Assembly (NCBI RefSeq): GCF_000005505.3
Contig: NC_016135.3
Location: 7,906,613 to 7,970,612, forward strand
Direction of reading: 5' to 3'
Length of the DNA: 64,000 nt
Origin: Brachypodium distachyon
Lineage: Eukaryota > Streptophyta > Magnoliopsida > Poales > Poaceae
The notes beneath the pieces are model-generated. The model searched no databases. It saw only the letters and a list, made by a program, of their open reading frames with translations, and was not told the DNA's origin. The first letter of the stretch is position 1. Every line of letters begins with the position of its first letter. Below, one piece after another: positions 42,183 through 53,574 of the stretch. Made by a program: the position numbers and the translations under genes.

Positions 42183-42583
42183 GTAGCCCCTGCGCGTGGG
42201 CCGGCACCACCTGTTCCTAGAAGGGTTCCCCCTAGTCGGTTGCCAGGCTACGCCCTTAACCGACGCGTGGGCCCCGATCGGATGCGGGCCCGCGTCCCTT
42301 CGCTGCCCCGTGTACGGCGCCGTTAAAAGCGGAGCAGTGGACGCGAGATTTCCGCCCTAACTCCCCCCCCCTAAAAGGGTAGTTAAGGCCACTCCGCGCA
42401 TTACTTCCAGTGATTAGGAGTTATCCCCGTGCACCCGTAGGGTACGGAACCGGCCGTTACCAAACGGCCGGGCGTCATAAAGCCTCCACTGTTGCCAATA
42501 GGGGAACAACACTTTGCCCTTTCGCCTCCATCCTCTTCCGCATCTCGTACCTGCGCTCCTGCCAGTTTCCGCTCTCGCTTTCC

Positions 42584-45500
42584 ATGGCGCCCCCCACCAC
42601 CAGGAAGGGGAAGGAGGTCCAAACCTCGAAGAGGCCCGCGACCAGCAAGACCGAGGCGGCCATCAAAAGCGGCCGCCGCCAGGGACCAGAAGAGGCGGGA
42701 GATGCGTGCCACAGTCGCCTTCTTCCGCCCCGGCTATAACGGCGAGGCGCTGGGGAAGCTCCGGCACGCCGTCGCCTTAAGCTTCAACGAGCACGGGGAG
42801 ACGCAGATCTTCCCGGCGGGCGTCGAGCACCAGGACAACGATTTCCGGGTGTTCGCGCGTTTCCTCCTCTGCGGCATGGTGCCGCCCTTCTCTCTGTTCC
42901 TCCACGCACTGATGAAATCTTATCAGTTGCGGGTGGCACAGCTCCACCCCACCTCGCTCTTCCTCCTCGCCACCTTCCAGTTCCTCTGCGAGGCGTTCAT
43001 GGGGGCGATGCCATCGGTGGGGCTTTTTCGCCATTACTTCTACCCGCGCATCGACAACGCAAAGGCGATGTCGTCAGGGGTGGTCTTCCGCGCCCGCGAC
43101 CAGATGAAGTCCGAGTTCATCGTCCGGTCGAGGAAGAAGATTGAAAAAGAGTGGCAGGCCGACTGGTGCTGGGTCCGGGTGGAAGACCCCTAGGAGTTCA
43201 TCCAGCCGCCGACGGAGTTGCCGGTACCCCAGAACGGCTGGCAGGATAGATACCACCGCGACGCCGACCTCCTCCCCATCGTGGAGAAGATCAAGGCGTT
43301 GCGGCTAGCGGGGCTCACCGACGTCGACGTGGCGCGCACCTTCGTCCATCGGCGCATAGCCCCGCTGCAGCTACGTTCCTGGCCCGCGTGGATGTACACG
43401 GGCTCCGGGGACAGGACACGCCTCTAGGCGGACGGCATGGACTTGGAGTCCCTCAGGAGATGGGTGCGGGGGATCTCTGGCGAGATCTTCCAGTTGACGG
43501 AGTTCCCGCCGGGGGTCTCCGCTCTCCATGCCTGCGTCAGGGCGCTCAGCGACATTGTCAGCGCCTTCCCGCCCCGCAACGAGTGGGGGCTAATGGACGA
43601 CACCCCCACCCGGGTCCCGCACGCTCCCCCGCAAGCACCCCGCGGGAAGCAGGCGCTCGAGGAGAGCGAGGGCGGGTCCGAGCCTAGCGGGCCCTCCCTC
43701 CGGTCGCTGGACGATGAGGCGGGCCAGGTGGCTGCGTCCCCGGAAGTCGTCGCCGTGGAGGACGACGACGAGGAAAGCAGCGACGACGTGCCCCTGATCG
43801 TGAGAAGATCGAGGGCGTTCGCCCCGGCAGCGGCCCTCAACCTGGCGACGGCCGCCGCTTCTGGGGCGCCCGTCGGTACCTCGACGGCAGCCGCGGCAAC
43901 AGGGGCCGCAAGTGCCTCGGCGGCGGCTGCCAGCTCTGCGGCAGGAACCGGTCCCGGGGTGCCCGCCGGTACCCCGCCAACGCGGTCACCGGCGCACCGG
44001 CGGCGGCATCGCCATCGACACCCGGAGCTGTCCGGGTCACGACGACACCGCGGGCGCCCCCGGCGCCGCCCGCTCGGGGGGTCTTCCGGGGCTTCACGCT
44101 CCGGCGCAACCCCCCGAAGTCCTCCTCGCCGGCGAGCGCCAGCAAGAGGGCGAGGAGCGATTTCCCGCCCGGCACGCCAAGCAAGAGGATGCGCGCGGAC
44201 GCCGGCGGCGCCACCGATCCCGCAGCCGTGGGGGCCAGCAGTGGCACGGGCGCGTCCCTTGGTGACCCAGCCCAAACGGAGACAGGGCCGGCACCGGGTA
44301 TGTCTTCGTTGATTCTCTGCAACTGCAATCCCTTGGACGCTCCCGCTGGCGCAGGCGAGGTAGGAGAGGCTGCCCCGGCAAGCCCGACGGCCGCATAAGG
44401 TAACCGCCCCGGTCGCCCTTGTTTGCCTTCGATAGCACCAGCCATCGCCGACCCTCACGCTTCTTCATGGTTGCAGGCACAAGTGCACCCGCGCCCAGAA
44501 CAAGCGCGGCCGTGGTCGACCCCGACTCGATCGACGAGGCCGCGGGGGCGGAGGTGGAGGCGGAACCGGCTCCCACGTCCGGCCCCGCTGCAACGAATGC
44601 TGCGGCAGCAGAGGATACCGTCGGCGCCGCGACGGCTCCTGGAGACGCGCTCGAAGCGGCGGACGTGGTAGGCTCGGGCTCACCTGTCGCCCGACAGGAG
44701 GCAATGCCTACCGGGAGCAGGGAGCCTTTTCCAACCCCGGTGTCCCCGAGCGCTGGCACGAGGGAAGCTGTCGGGGAAGGACGGCAAGGCCCCCGGGACC
44801 AAGTTAGCGATCCCGCGCCTAGCCCCACTTCGGCAGCAAGGGCTTCATCATCCTCAGGAGCTCTCCCCGGCACTGACCTCGGCACCCTCGCCGGGGTCGC
44901 TGGGAACCCTCTTACCTGGGATCCGAGCGTCTTCGAGCGAGGGCACCGGTTCCTGGACGCCGTCCGGGACTAGCAGTTCGCCTTCGTCACCTCCTACAAC
45001 GAGGTGAGGGAGCGCCACACCGCCACCAAGAATTAGCTCGGCGAGGTGCGGGAGGCCGTGGAGAGAGAGCGGCGCGAACTCTCCCGGCTGCGCGAGGAGG
45101 CGCGTCTCGCCGAAGAGGAGGCGCGGCTGGCCCGGCAAGCCCTGGAGGCTGCACGGGAGCCGGTAGTCCTGGAGGCCGAGCTCCGTCGGCAACTGGAGGT
45201 CCAGCGCGGAGCTCCAGAGAAGGCTTGACACGATGGCGGCAACTCTCGAAGCGTCCCGGAAGGAGCATGCCGAGGTGCTCGCGACAGCCCAGGCGCGGCT
45301 GGACGAGAAGAGCGAGCTGATCGCCAACTACCGCGGCGAAATCCAAGGCCTCCGCGTCCTGCTGGAGGTGCAGGTCAAGGCTGCCGAGGATGCGGTGAGA
45401 GCGGCGGCTCAGCACGAGGCCGAGCTCACCTCCGCCAAAGGCAGAGCGGCCGGACTTGAGGACGAGTTGGCCGCCGTCCGGGAAGAGCTCGCCAAGGCCG

Positions 45501-46027
45501 GCGAGGCCAACGCGACCCAGGCCTTAGAGCTTGCGAAGCTGGAGGGCCGCGTCAGCAAGGCCAAGAAGGCCGTGCAAGATGCCCGACTCCACCACGGCAC
45601 GCTGATCGGGAAGCGGCAGCTCAAGACGGAGAAGCTGGCGAAGAGCGCCCAGTCGCTGCGCGACCTGCTGCCCAAGTTCGAGCTGCAGGCGGCGGAGGTG
45701 GACGGCACGGACGTCACGATGCTGATCCCCTTCTTCTCCGACTTGGTGGGGAAGTTCGGGGCGCTCGATGTCTGGATCGCCAGGTATGGCACCAACGAAG
45801 TCGCCAACTGCGCTCGGGAGGTTGCCGGAACAATCCTCCCGCGGATCCATCTCCGGGACCCGGAGTTCCCCTTCGAGTCTCTGCTGGACGCTTGGTCCGA
45901 CAGCGAGGACGAGCCCACGCACACCCAAGCAGTGCGCGAGTTCGTCGACGAGGTCGTCAAGCGAATGCAGATGAAGCCGGAGCCTGATCCCCCCGCCGAC
46001 CCCCCGGCCGAAGACGACGACAATTAG
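42584..46027 (+). pseudogene. Tat-D antisense gene (aORF-D), best-preserved copy of the Tat-B/D type
   Basis: The likely ATG is at 42584 (MAPPTTRKGKEV, basic). A frameshift near 42700 leads into the Transposase_28-like region (FFRPGYNGEALGKL, FLHALMKSYQLRVAQLHPTS, DQMKSEFIVRS; 42720-43190) and DRYHRDADLLPIVEK. Then come acidic and Ala/Pro-rich stretches with RRSRAF, an intron at 44400-44476 (GTAACC ... TTGCAG), an Ala/Asp-rich exon with WDPSVFERGHRFLDAV, a long Glu/Arg/Ala coiled coil (45000-45640), and a globular C-terminus (PFFSDLVGKFGALDVW, AWSDSEDE) ending at TAG 46025. TAG stops at 43191, 44971 and 45034 stand where Tat-B has Gln. It runs against the element's own strand. Confidence 0.78.
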
Positions 46028-48029
46028 TTGCCACAGCCCCCAGCCGTACTCGTTGCTTCCACTGTACCTTCTTCTGTTTGCTTCCCCTGCAAGTATGGCG
46101 TTTTGTCCCTTGTTCCCAAGGCTGTCTTGCGGGGTGGTTCCCTTAGCCTTTGCGTGTTTGGCCTTGTGTTGCCGGGGACTCGCACGCCCCACCCTTGACC
46201 AGACTAGGGACCCGGGACGGACCCGTGGTGCCGACCTGGGGCCAAGCGGTAGGCGGCGAGCCACTCCACTTGCGAGGTAACTACTCCAAGCCATGCCCTC
46301 CCGGGACAGACCCGGGAGCCACACGAGGAGCGCACTCCCCCCGCAAGCGTCCTCCTCACACCCCGGCCACGCGCAGGTTCCGGGACCACACTTGTCGAAG
46401 CAGCGTTAACTCTTAGTTGAGTAAACTTTTCGACAAGTTCGCTGTTCCTGATGCTGTCTAGCAGGGTGGCCCCTTTTAGCCTTTGCGTATTTTGCCTTGT
46501 GTTGTGGGGGACTCGCGCGCGCCTCACCCTTGACCAGACCAGGGACCCGGGACGGATCCGTGGTGCCAACCTGGGGCCAAGCGGTAGCGGGGAGCCACTC
46601 CGCTTGCAGGGTAGCTACTCCAAGCCGTGCCCCTCCGGGACGGACCCGCGAAGCCACACGGGGAGCCCACTCCCCCCGCAAGCGTCCCTTTTCACACTCC
46701 GGCTACGCGCGGGACCCAGGGTCACACCCAGCGAGACAGTGCTCAGTTTCGTTCAGCTCTTAGCGAATTAAGCGTTCATGTTCAGATACTTAGCTTTTCC
46801 GTTCGGTCCAATGTCTCGTGATGCTCGGCGGTAGAGTGCGGACGTGGCACTGCCTTGGCAGGAAACCACCTTGGCTACCTGTTCAAGGGAAACGATCTCT
46901 GAGGGATGCGGCAGGAGCACGAGGGCAGGATCGCCGCCCGCGGCAACCGCCGCCGCCGATGCTCCCACCACGCTCACGCGGCAACCCTCGCCTTCAGGGA
47001 CGGACCCTGGCTTTCAGGGAGGAACCCTGGCTTAGGAGGACTCCACCCTGGGAGCAACCGCAAGACGGCTATAACGTCCTCGCTGCCAGCTGCGCCCCAC
47101 CCTGAACGGCGAGCACGGGTGGCGAGGAAGTTATAGCCTCCCAGCGACAGCCCCCGCAACTGGGGGAACCTGGTTTCTTTCTGGGGAACTTGTCCCAACG
47201 GGTGCGACAACCCTTGTTGCCTGGGAGCAAAACTACTCGAGGGACGCGGTGATGGGCCGGAACGGGTGACGAGCGCCGGCACCGGCGCCATCACAGCGTC
47301 CTCGCAACGACCCGCGCCCGAAAAGGCTCTCTCAAAGGGAATGCGGCCGGGCCTCTATGATAGTGCACCCGTCGGCACAAAGCACGGATGGCATGCACTA
47401 CCATAGAGTCTCCGCGGCAATCCCTGCTCCTTGCGGAGGTGTCCTATGGAGGGGGCGACAAGGGCACTATGGCAATGCACCCCCACAGCGCCGGACGCTA
47501 ATGGGATGCACCCCCACAGTGCCTCTGCGGCGACCCTCGCCCAGGAGCCGCCCACTTGAGGAGGCGCAGTAGGGGCACAACGGCAGTGCATCCGTCGGCG
47601 TAGGACGCCGATGGCATGCACTACCATCGTGCCTCTGTGGCGTCCCTCAGGGCGGGCTCAATGGGGTGATGCAGCAGGGGCGCGATGGGGCAATGCCGCT
47701 GCTTGATCCCTTGCAGAACGCGGCAACTCTGCGCGTCGTGGGTGGAGTTGTTGTGGATGGGGCAGCGGGGCGCGTCGCCTTGCTTCCTGTCGGACTCTCC
47801 ACCCGGCGAGGCCTTCTTCGCGGGCCTCGCGGCAGGAGCCCCCGAGTCCGCAGCGAGGACTTGCTTCCCGGTGCGCTCGCGGGAACCCTTCTTCTGGAAC
47901 GCCCTCGGAACTTACGGGGCCACGCCACCCGCCGCAGCTCGCGTGTGAACGCGGTGCATCCATCCTCGGCCGAGCGCAGGCGCTCGGAACTTACGGCAGG
48001 GGTGAACCCCAAGGGGACCCGCTCAAAAC
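46028..48029. repeat. Tat-D spacer: 300-bp direct repeat and about 110-bp repeats
   Basis: Two similar roughly 300-bp units occupy about 46110-46410 and 46450-46760; each runs TTAGCCTTTGCGT ... GACCAGAC ... CCAAGCGGTAG ... CCCCGCAAGCGTCC. A worn single copy is in Tat-B (about 21030-21200). Around 47350-47660 are units related, in reverse, to Tat-B's 110-bp repeats. A 65-bp segment at 47904-47968 repeats at 48050-48114. No gene is credible here. Confidence 0.75.
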
Positions 48030-48929
48030 TTACGTACCGAGCGCAGGCGCTCGGAACTTACGGGGCCACGCCACCCGCCGCAGCTCGCGTGTGAACGCGG
48101 TGCAGCCGTCCTCGGGGCCCAGGGGAGCGTCTTCCTGCTCCTGTGGGTGCTGGCGCTCCACCTCGCGCCTGTGCCGGCGCTCCAAGCGCCGGCGCAGATC
48201 CTCCTGCTGGTGGGCATTCAAGATGCCACGCGCATCGCCCCCCGGGACGGTGGGCGATGAGTTCGAGGACCCCTCAGGGCCCCCGTCTACCTGGCCCCGC
48301 TGACGAAGGCGAGGGTTCTTCCCCTGTCGCGAGGCGGGTGGCGCGTCTCCGCGCTCCACGTTCTGCCCGTGGCCGGAGCCTACCGGGGCGCCCTCGCCTT
48401 GCGGCTGCTGGGCGGCCAGGGCGAGAAGTGCTTCCAACTCCTCGCCCCACGTCTCGTGCGCCAGCGTGCCCTGCTGCGGCTCGTACCGCACCATGACGCG
48501 CGCGGCGACGATGACTTCAGCCGGGGTTCGCATGGGGGGCAACCGGTTTCCTGAACGGCTGCTTCCCGCCCTGGCCCCGGACGCCTCCGGGTGTGCAGGG
48601 TGCGAACCTCCAGGGGTCGCTCGGGACGCGGCGTGCTCCTGGTGTCGCTGCCACGGGGCGTCCTCGGGCCGCAACTCAACCCGTTGGCTGGCCCGGGCGA
48701 CGCCATGCTTGCTCGCCCGACTGCCCTCGGCACTGGGGGCAGCCGGTCCTTTCGGCCGATTGTCGGTTGACGGTCGAGGAGGCGGCGGAGGAAGCTGCGT
48801 TTGCTGCACCCTCGAGAGCTCGGGGTTCTCTTGAGCCCCCGGCTCGGGTCGCACGTTGTGCGACCACGTGGGAGCCGCTAGGGCCTCGTGCGGGTCTATG
48901 CGGGAGTCACCAGCCCGCTTGGGGGGCAT
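48030..48929 (-). pseudogene. gag: Tat-D gag N-terminal part, truncated
   Basis: From ATG 48929 the frame is open for 299 codons. The product is Pro/Ser/Arg-rich and disordered-looking, with a short helical block around VIVAARVMVRYE and ETWGEELEALLALAAQQ, an Arg/Glu-rich helix (DLRRRLERRHRREVE), and then CTAFTRELRRVAWPRKF. In Tat gags that last motif opens the capsid domain. Here it is followed by unrelated spacer, so capsid and zinc knuckle are missing. The motif-bearing segment is duplicated just downstream (second copy on minus at about 47968-47904). It cannot form particles alone. Confidence 0.7.
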
Positions 48930-49017
48930 GGTGACTAGGCTCGTCGACGAAGAAGGGTGAAGCCGATGCCGATGGAATCTTCTGCTGCTGGCGATCTCCG
49001 ACGTTGTCCACTTCCGC

Positions 49018-49039
49018 TCCCCCTACCTGGCGCGCCAGA
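49018..49039 (-). other. Tat-D primer-binding site
   Basis: On the minus strand, right after the LTR end, the sequence reads TCTGGCGCGCCAGGTAGGGG. A TGGCGC-type start is common in Tat primer sites; I cannot name the tRNA with certainty. Confidence 0.65.
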
Positions 49040-50025
49040 TGTCGTCGCTCGGTGCTCCGACATCGGGGGCGTGCGGGCACGTCCCCCTTTTAGGTTCGGT
49101 AGGGGCGTCTGGGGCGGAGACCCGGCGATCGCCGGCACGGCCGATGAGGTCCCACGAGGCCGGTGAGACAAAGTGCTAAGGGTACGCGCTGGCCCTAGAA
49201 CAAGTGCACGCACGTTTTTTACCCAGGTTCGGGCCACCCGGAGGTGTAAAACCCTACGTCCTGCCTGTCTGAGCTGATATTGATTACAGATCAAGTGTAT
49301 ACAAGTTGCCGGGCAAGCTCCCGGGCTTCCTCTCAGTGCTAAGTATTCCTTAATGCTCTATGCTGGCTGTCTACTGGAGCCAGCTGACCAACTTACTAAC
49401 CTACCAACTATCTAACTTCATAACCACCTAACCCCTTTGACCGTTGGCATGGGTCCTCCTTTTATACACAAGGGGATGCCACATGTGCCACGGTGCATGA
49501 GCTACAAGTGTCCAACGGGGAGGCACGCAACTCTCCCCGGTGAGCTGGTGGCATGCATGGGTGCCACCTCCGCTGCTAGGGGCCTAAGACCCTAGGGTAG
49601 GATTAGACAACCACTGTTCCTTGGATCGGACGGGTAGCTACCCGTCGGTCGGCTCGTTTACTGAGCCGCGCGCCTTACTCCTTGCCTTGGTGGGACCGAG
49701 CGTCCTGCGCTCGCCACGCACCCGCACGGCGTTGTCCACCAGGCCCCACGCGCAAGGCAGGGGCACGCGCCCGGGAACCTCCAGTCCCCACAAGTCAACA
49801 CTGGGAAGCACCCGGGCCCACCGCACCCGGGAACCTCCTCCCGGGAAGCAGCTTCCCGGGAGGTGCCCAAGCGGGAATATTCCCCGAAGCCCCGCTAGCC
49901 CCTTTCGGGCCGGTAGCTTGCCGGGGAGCTCACAGACGCTCCCCGGGATGAGACCTTCCCGGGAACCCGGGAGAAGGGCCCACGCGTCGCGTAGCCGTGG
50001 TACCCCGGGTGCCACTGGTGCGACA
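49040..50025 (-). repeat. Tat-D 5' LTR (986 bp, promoter intact)
   Basis: Plus-strand ends are TGTCGTCGCTC and TGCGACA. TATAAAAG on the minus strand at about 49459-49466 is the probable core promoter. It is the longer LTR of the pair and carries both segments that the 3' LTR has lost. Confidence 0.92.
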
Positions 50026-50720
50026 GCGGGTGTCGGGAGGCAAGCCGCGGAGGTCGAAGAAGGTCACCCGCCCGGAGAGAGGACCTCGGCCTGAGCCGTT
50101 TCCGGCTGCGCCAGGACAGGTTCCCGACATTCTTCCGGCGTCGGTGACGACCAAGAAGGACATGTCGAACCTCGTGGAGGCGGGCTACTTCCGCAAGGGC
50201 CTTGCCTCGCTTCCTGATGAGGGCGAGCTTCGACTGGAGCCGCAGAGGCGTCGAGGGCACATCTTCGTGTTCACCAGCTGGTTCCACGCCGGACTATGCT
50301 TGCCCGTGCACCCGTTCTTGCTGGAGTTCTTGGATACCTATGGTATCGAGTTGGCGCAGCTGCTTCCTTCGGCGATCCTACACCTGAATGTGTTCAGGTG
50401 GCTTTGCGAGACCGCCTTGAGGGAGCCTCCGACCATGAGGCTGTTCTTCTTGCTGTTCACCGTCCACGTGCAGGAGCGTCGCACCCCCAAACGACGAGAG
50501 CACTTGGAGTGCTTTTGGGTCGGTTGCCGTGAGGCTCCGTTCTGGCTTCTACAACGAGTTCCCCTTGATGCCGGCGAAGAGCGCGCTGCGCCTGTTCGAC
50601 AGGTGGGACTCGCAGTGGTTCTTCCTCGACGTTTCGGAGACGAGCTTGCGTCACTCCAGCAGGCTCCATCGACACTCTGGGCTTGGGGGGCTTCGGGATG
50701 TCGTCTGTCCCATGGGCACG

Positions 50721-51715
50721 TGATAGCCTCGAGGGTGTCCCGATCTTTCGATGAGATACCTAATTATCGATTTGGTAGGAGGTGATGTTGACGATCCGAC
50801 TACAACCTAGGAGGCAGCGCCTTAGCGATCGATACACCAACTCCAGAAGGTTATTGATCCCGCGGGGGCACGATCAACCTGACCACGAAGATCTTTGTTC
50901 CTGCAAGCAATCGAAGAACAAGATGAAAAGCAATCTGAAATTGCGAATAGGAGATATGAAGGTTCACGAATCTGAATATTCAATATAGTTGGAGTCTTGA
51001 TGACGGTAAAACAGGTGGTCTAACCGACACACGCGATTACACGAAAGTAGTAAAGGCTAAACTTTATCTAATCAAAACCCAAGGCTCCTTAGGGGGGCTC
51101 ATGGGGTATATAAAGGAGGAGGGAGAGATATTTTCGTCCACCTTGAGTAAGGAGGCCGAAATCCAACTCTATCTCTAACTTTCCTAACAAACTACAACTC
51201 TTTAGGAAACAGAAAAACAGATCCGTCAGCTTGTTTTGTCCGCCACGGTCAGCACGAGTGGAATCTCTTGATGGGGCCAGATCTGTTGGAAAGGTCTTGT
51301 AATTACCTTTTCAACAAGTACTTGTTTGCTCGATTTGGACTCCGTATGCGGCCTGGGTGATTAAAACAAATTCGGGTCTCCTGACAGTTCGGACCCGAAT
51401 CGGATTCAACTTTAATTCGTGATATCTTTCTCTAGCAAGCTCCGAATCATGTGCCGTTTGATTTGTTAGAAAGTAGACTTGATAGGCTTCACTTTGAATC
51501 TCCCTTTGCAGGCTATCACACTTCATCTTCACTTTGGACTTGTAAAGTTCAATAAGATGCCTACATAATAAGATTACACAAGATAGTAGCTCCGCCTCTT
51601 TGCAAGTAACATATTGAAAACATTTTGTAATTGAATTCACCTGATTATAATTTTTATTAGATACACCAAAATTAGGGTTCTAATGGTCGTATCTATGGTG
51701 ATCATGTCCATATCA
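50721..51715 (-). mobile_element. Solo LTR of the gag-only family, copy 4 (subfamily B)
   Basis: The 995-bp solo LTR has a perfect TSD, GCACG, at 50716-50720 and 51716-51720. It interrupts aORF-C. It has a deletion of some 30-50 bp near 50925 and several private changes near its left end, so it is among the more diverged copies. Confidence 0.95.
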
Positions 51716-53574
51716 GCACGTCCTTGGTCGAGGAGTGGGAGCTTGCCGGGATCAAGTCGGCTCATTCGGAGCGTAGCTTCCGTGACCTTCTGGAGGAGAT
51801 GGTGAGGGCGCGACCACAGGTGGAGCCGGGGATCCCCGTGGCCTTTCGTCACCCACGCCGCGCGGCTAAGCGTGAGTTTCGCGATGCTTGAGTCGTCGCT
51901 CCAAGTATTCTTGTTTGCTCGACACTAACCCTGGCTTGCGCTTGTTTTTTAGCGGCTTTTTCTCGAGAGAGGGCGGCTGAGTGGGCTTCCCAGATGGTCG
52001 GGCCGTACAACTCGGTGGAGCATCGGGCTTATGTTGATACCATCAGCGAGGGAGGATGCCACAATGTTGTAGCAGTGTGCTTTGACGACTTGGTACCGAT
52101 GCGCCCGGATCCCAAGTTCGGGAAGCTCATCAAGGCCGGCGAGCGGTACCCTTGTCTTGCGACTCTGTTGATGATCCCCGTTGGTTCTCACCTCAGGGAT
52201 ACTTGTGGAAGGTGAAGCCTCAGGTCGTGCTTGGGTTGGGTGTGCCGGTGGCCCCAATGCCCAAGATCCCTCGTCCTCCGAGTTTGCGCAAGAGGAAGGC
52301 TCCTTCTCCTGACCTAGCTGACGTGGCGGAGTCGATGTCTCCCTTGAGAGAGTCCATGAACATGCACCTAGCCGGGAAGATAGACATTGAGAAGATCCTG
52401 CCTCCGTCGCCTCACGAGCATGTAGTTTTCACCCAGAGGACCGGGCTTCAGCTTGTGGTGGATACCTCCTCGGAAGCCAGCGGCGCAGGTGTTCCGGTGT
52501 TCTCTTTGACTCGCGGGCCGGTGGAGGAGGAGCTTCCCGTCACCGGTGAATGCACACTTGTTGAGCGTTTTAATTCCCTTTCGGGAATGTTCTCACGGGG
52601 TTTTCTTGTCTTGTTTCAGGTACGGAGCCTGCGGCGCCTGATGCTTTCGGGGCCGAGCCCCCGATTCTGGAGGAGGGAGAGGCGCTTCCAAGGACCGAGG
52701 GAGGGGCGAGAGATCCGCTCGAGGCGTTGGAGCTTGTGAGTCTGCTCTCCTCGTCTCCCTTCTTGCCAGGTCCATTTTGCTGACCCGCGCTCATGATTCT
52801 TCTTCTTTTGCCAGATGAGAGGCTTGGTTGAGGCCGTGGGCACTCTTCCCGCCCTCAAGGCTCAGGTTGGGGCGCTTTCGGCGGCCTTGAATGCCGAGAC
52901 CTCGAAGGCTACCCTTGCCTTGAGTGAGCAGGCTTTGGAGAGGGTGCGGCAGAAGGCCGTTGAGGCTGAGCTTTCTCGGGTGTCGGCGGAGCTTGCGGCC
53001 ATGGAGGCGAGGGCTCGTCTTGCCGAGGAGGGCCAGGAGGATGCGATCGCGAAGACCCGTCGTGCCGAGGAGGACTTGGTGGTGGCCAGCCTCAACATGG
53101 AGCACGCCCGAGCGGAGGTCGCTTCTCTCAAGGCGGAGTCGGAGGATGCCGGGTTCGGACCAGTGTTCGCTCCTCGTGCACGCGCCCCTTCGGATAGCCG
53201 CCCGGAGGTGGTCTCGCTCCTGCTTGCCCAGGCTTCGGAGATTCGAGAGATGGTACTCTGCTTGAAGGGCTCCCCTCAGCCGGATCTTCCCCCGTGTCAT
53301 ACGATGGATGAGGCGAGTAGGGTGCTCACTTCACAGGTGGAGCTTCTTGAGCCCGCCGTGAAGAGGTGCCTTCTGAGTACGGGTGCTCAACTTGTTTCGT
53401 CGGCAGTTGCTACTGTCCTGGACGGCAGTGCCGGGACGAGTGGTCTTGAGGGTGAGATGACTCACGGGGCGAAGAAGTTTCTTGTGGACCAGGGAGCTCC
53501 TCTTCGCGCTCTGGCTCGACGCTTCGTGCGTTGCCTTGAGCCTGCTCTTCGGGAGAGCGATGGTGGGGCTTGAG

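Larger units (their letters stand above)
41397..50025 (-). mobile_element. Tat-D: complete non-autonomous Tat element without pol
   Basis: Both LTRs are present (41397-42182 and 49040-50025), flanked by a perfect 5-bp TSD, GCGGG, at 41392-41396 and 50026-50030. On the minus strand it has primer site, truncated gag, repeat-rich spacer, an antisense gene on the opposite strand, polypurine tract and 3' LTR. No protease, RT, RNase H or integrase remains. The LTR family equals that of Tat-B. It inserted into exon 1 of aORF-C. Confidence 0.93.
41309..53574 (+). pseudogene. Tat-C antisense gene (aORF-C), split by Tat-D and a solo LTR
   Basis: The ATG at 41309 opens a Ser/Gly/Glu-rich exon that is cut by Tat-D (41397-50025) and continues in register at 50031. 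A Transposase_28-like domain follows (YFRKGLASLPDEG near 50187, HPFLLEFLDTYGIELAQLLPSA near 50310-50370, VFRWLCE near 50392). A frameshift near 50540 leads to FYNEFPLMPAKSALRLFDRW. A solo LTR cuts it at 50721-51715. GT-AG introns fit at 51872-51952, 52546-52619 and 52736-52814. Later exons carry a basic KRK-rich segment and, from 52815, a 253-codon exon with a long coiled coil (52830-53150) ending at TGA 53572. It runs opposite to Tat-C pol. Function unknown. Confidence 0.75.

Noticed and set aside
43424..44458. A 344-codon minus-strand ORF in Tat-D
   Set aside because: It is the reverse shadow of the antisense gene aORF-D, which has homologues in Tat-B; this frame has none that I see.
46110..46760. 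The paired 300-bp units as LTRs of a small element
   Set aside because: They lack TG...CA ends, a primer site and TSDs, and a related single unit occurs inside Tat-B; a tandem duplication explains them better.
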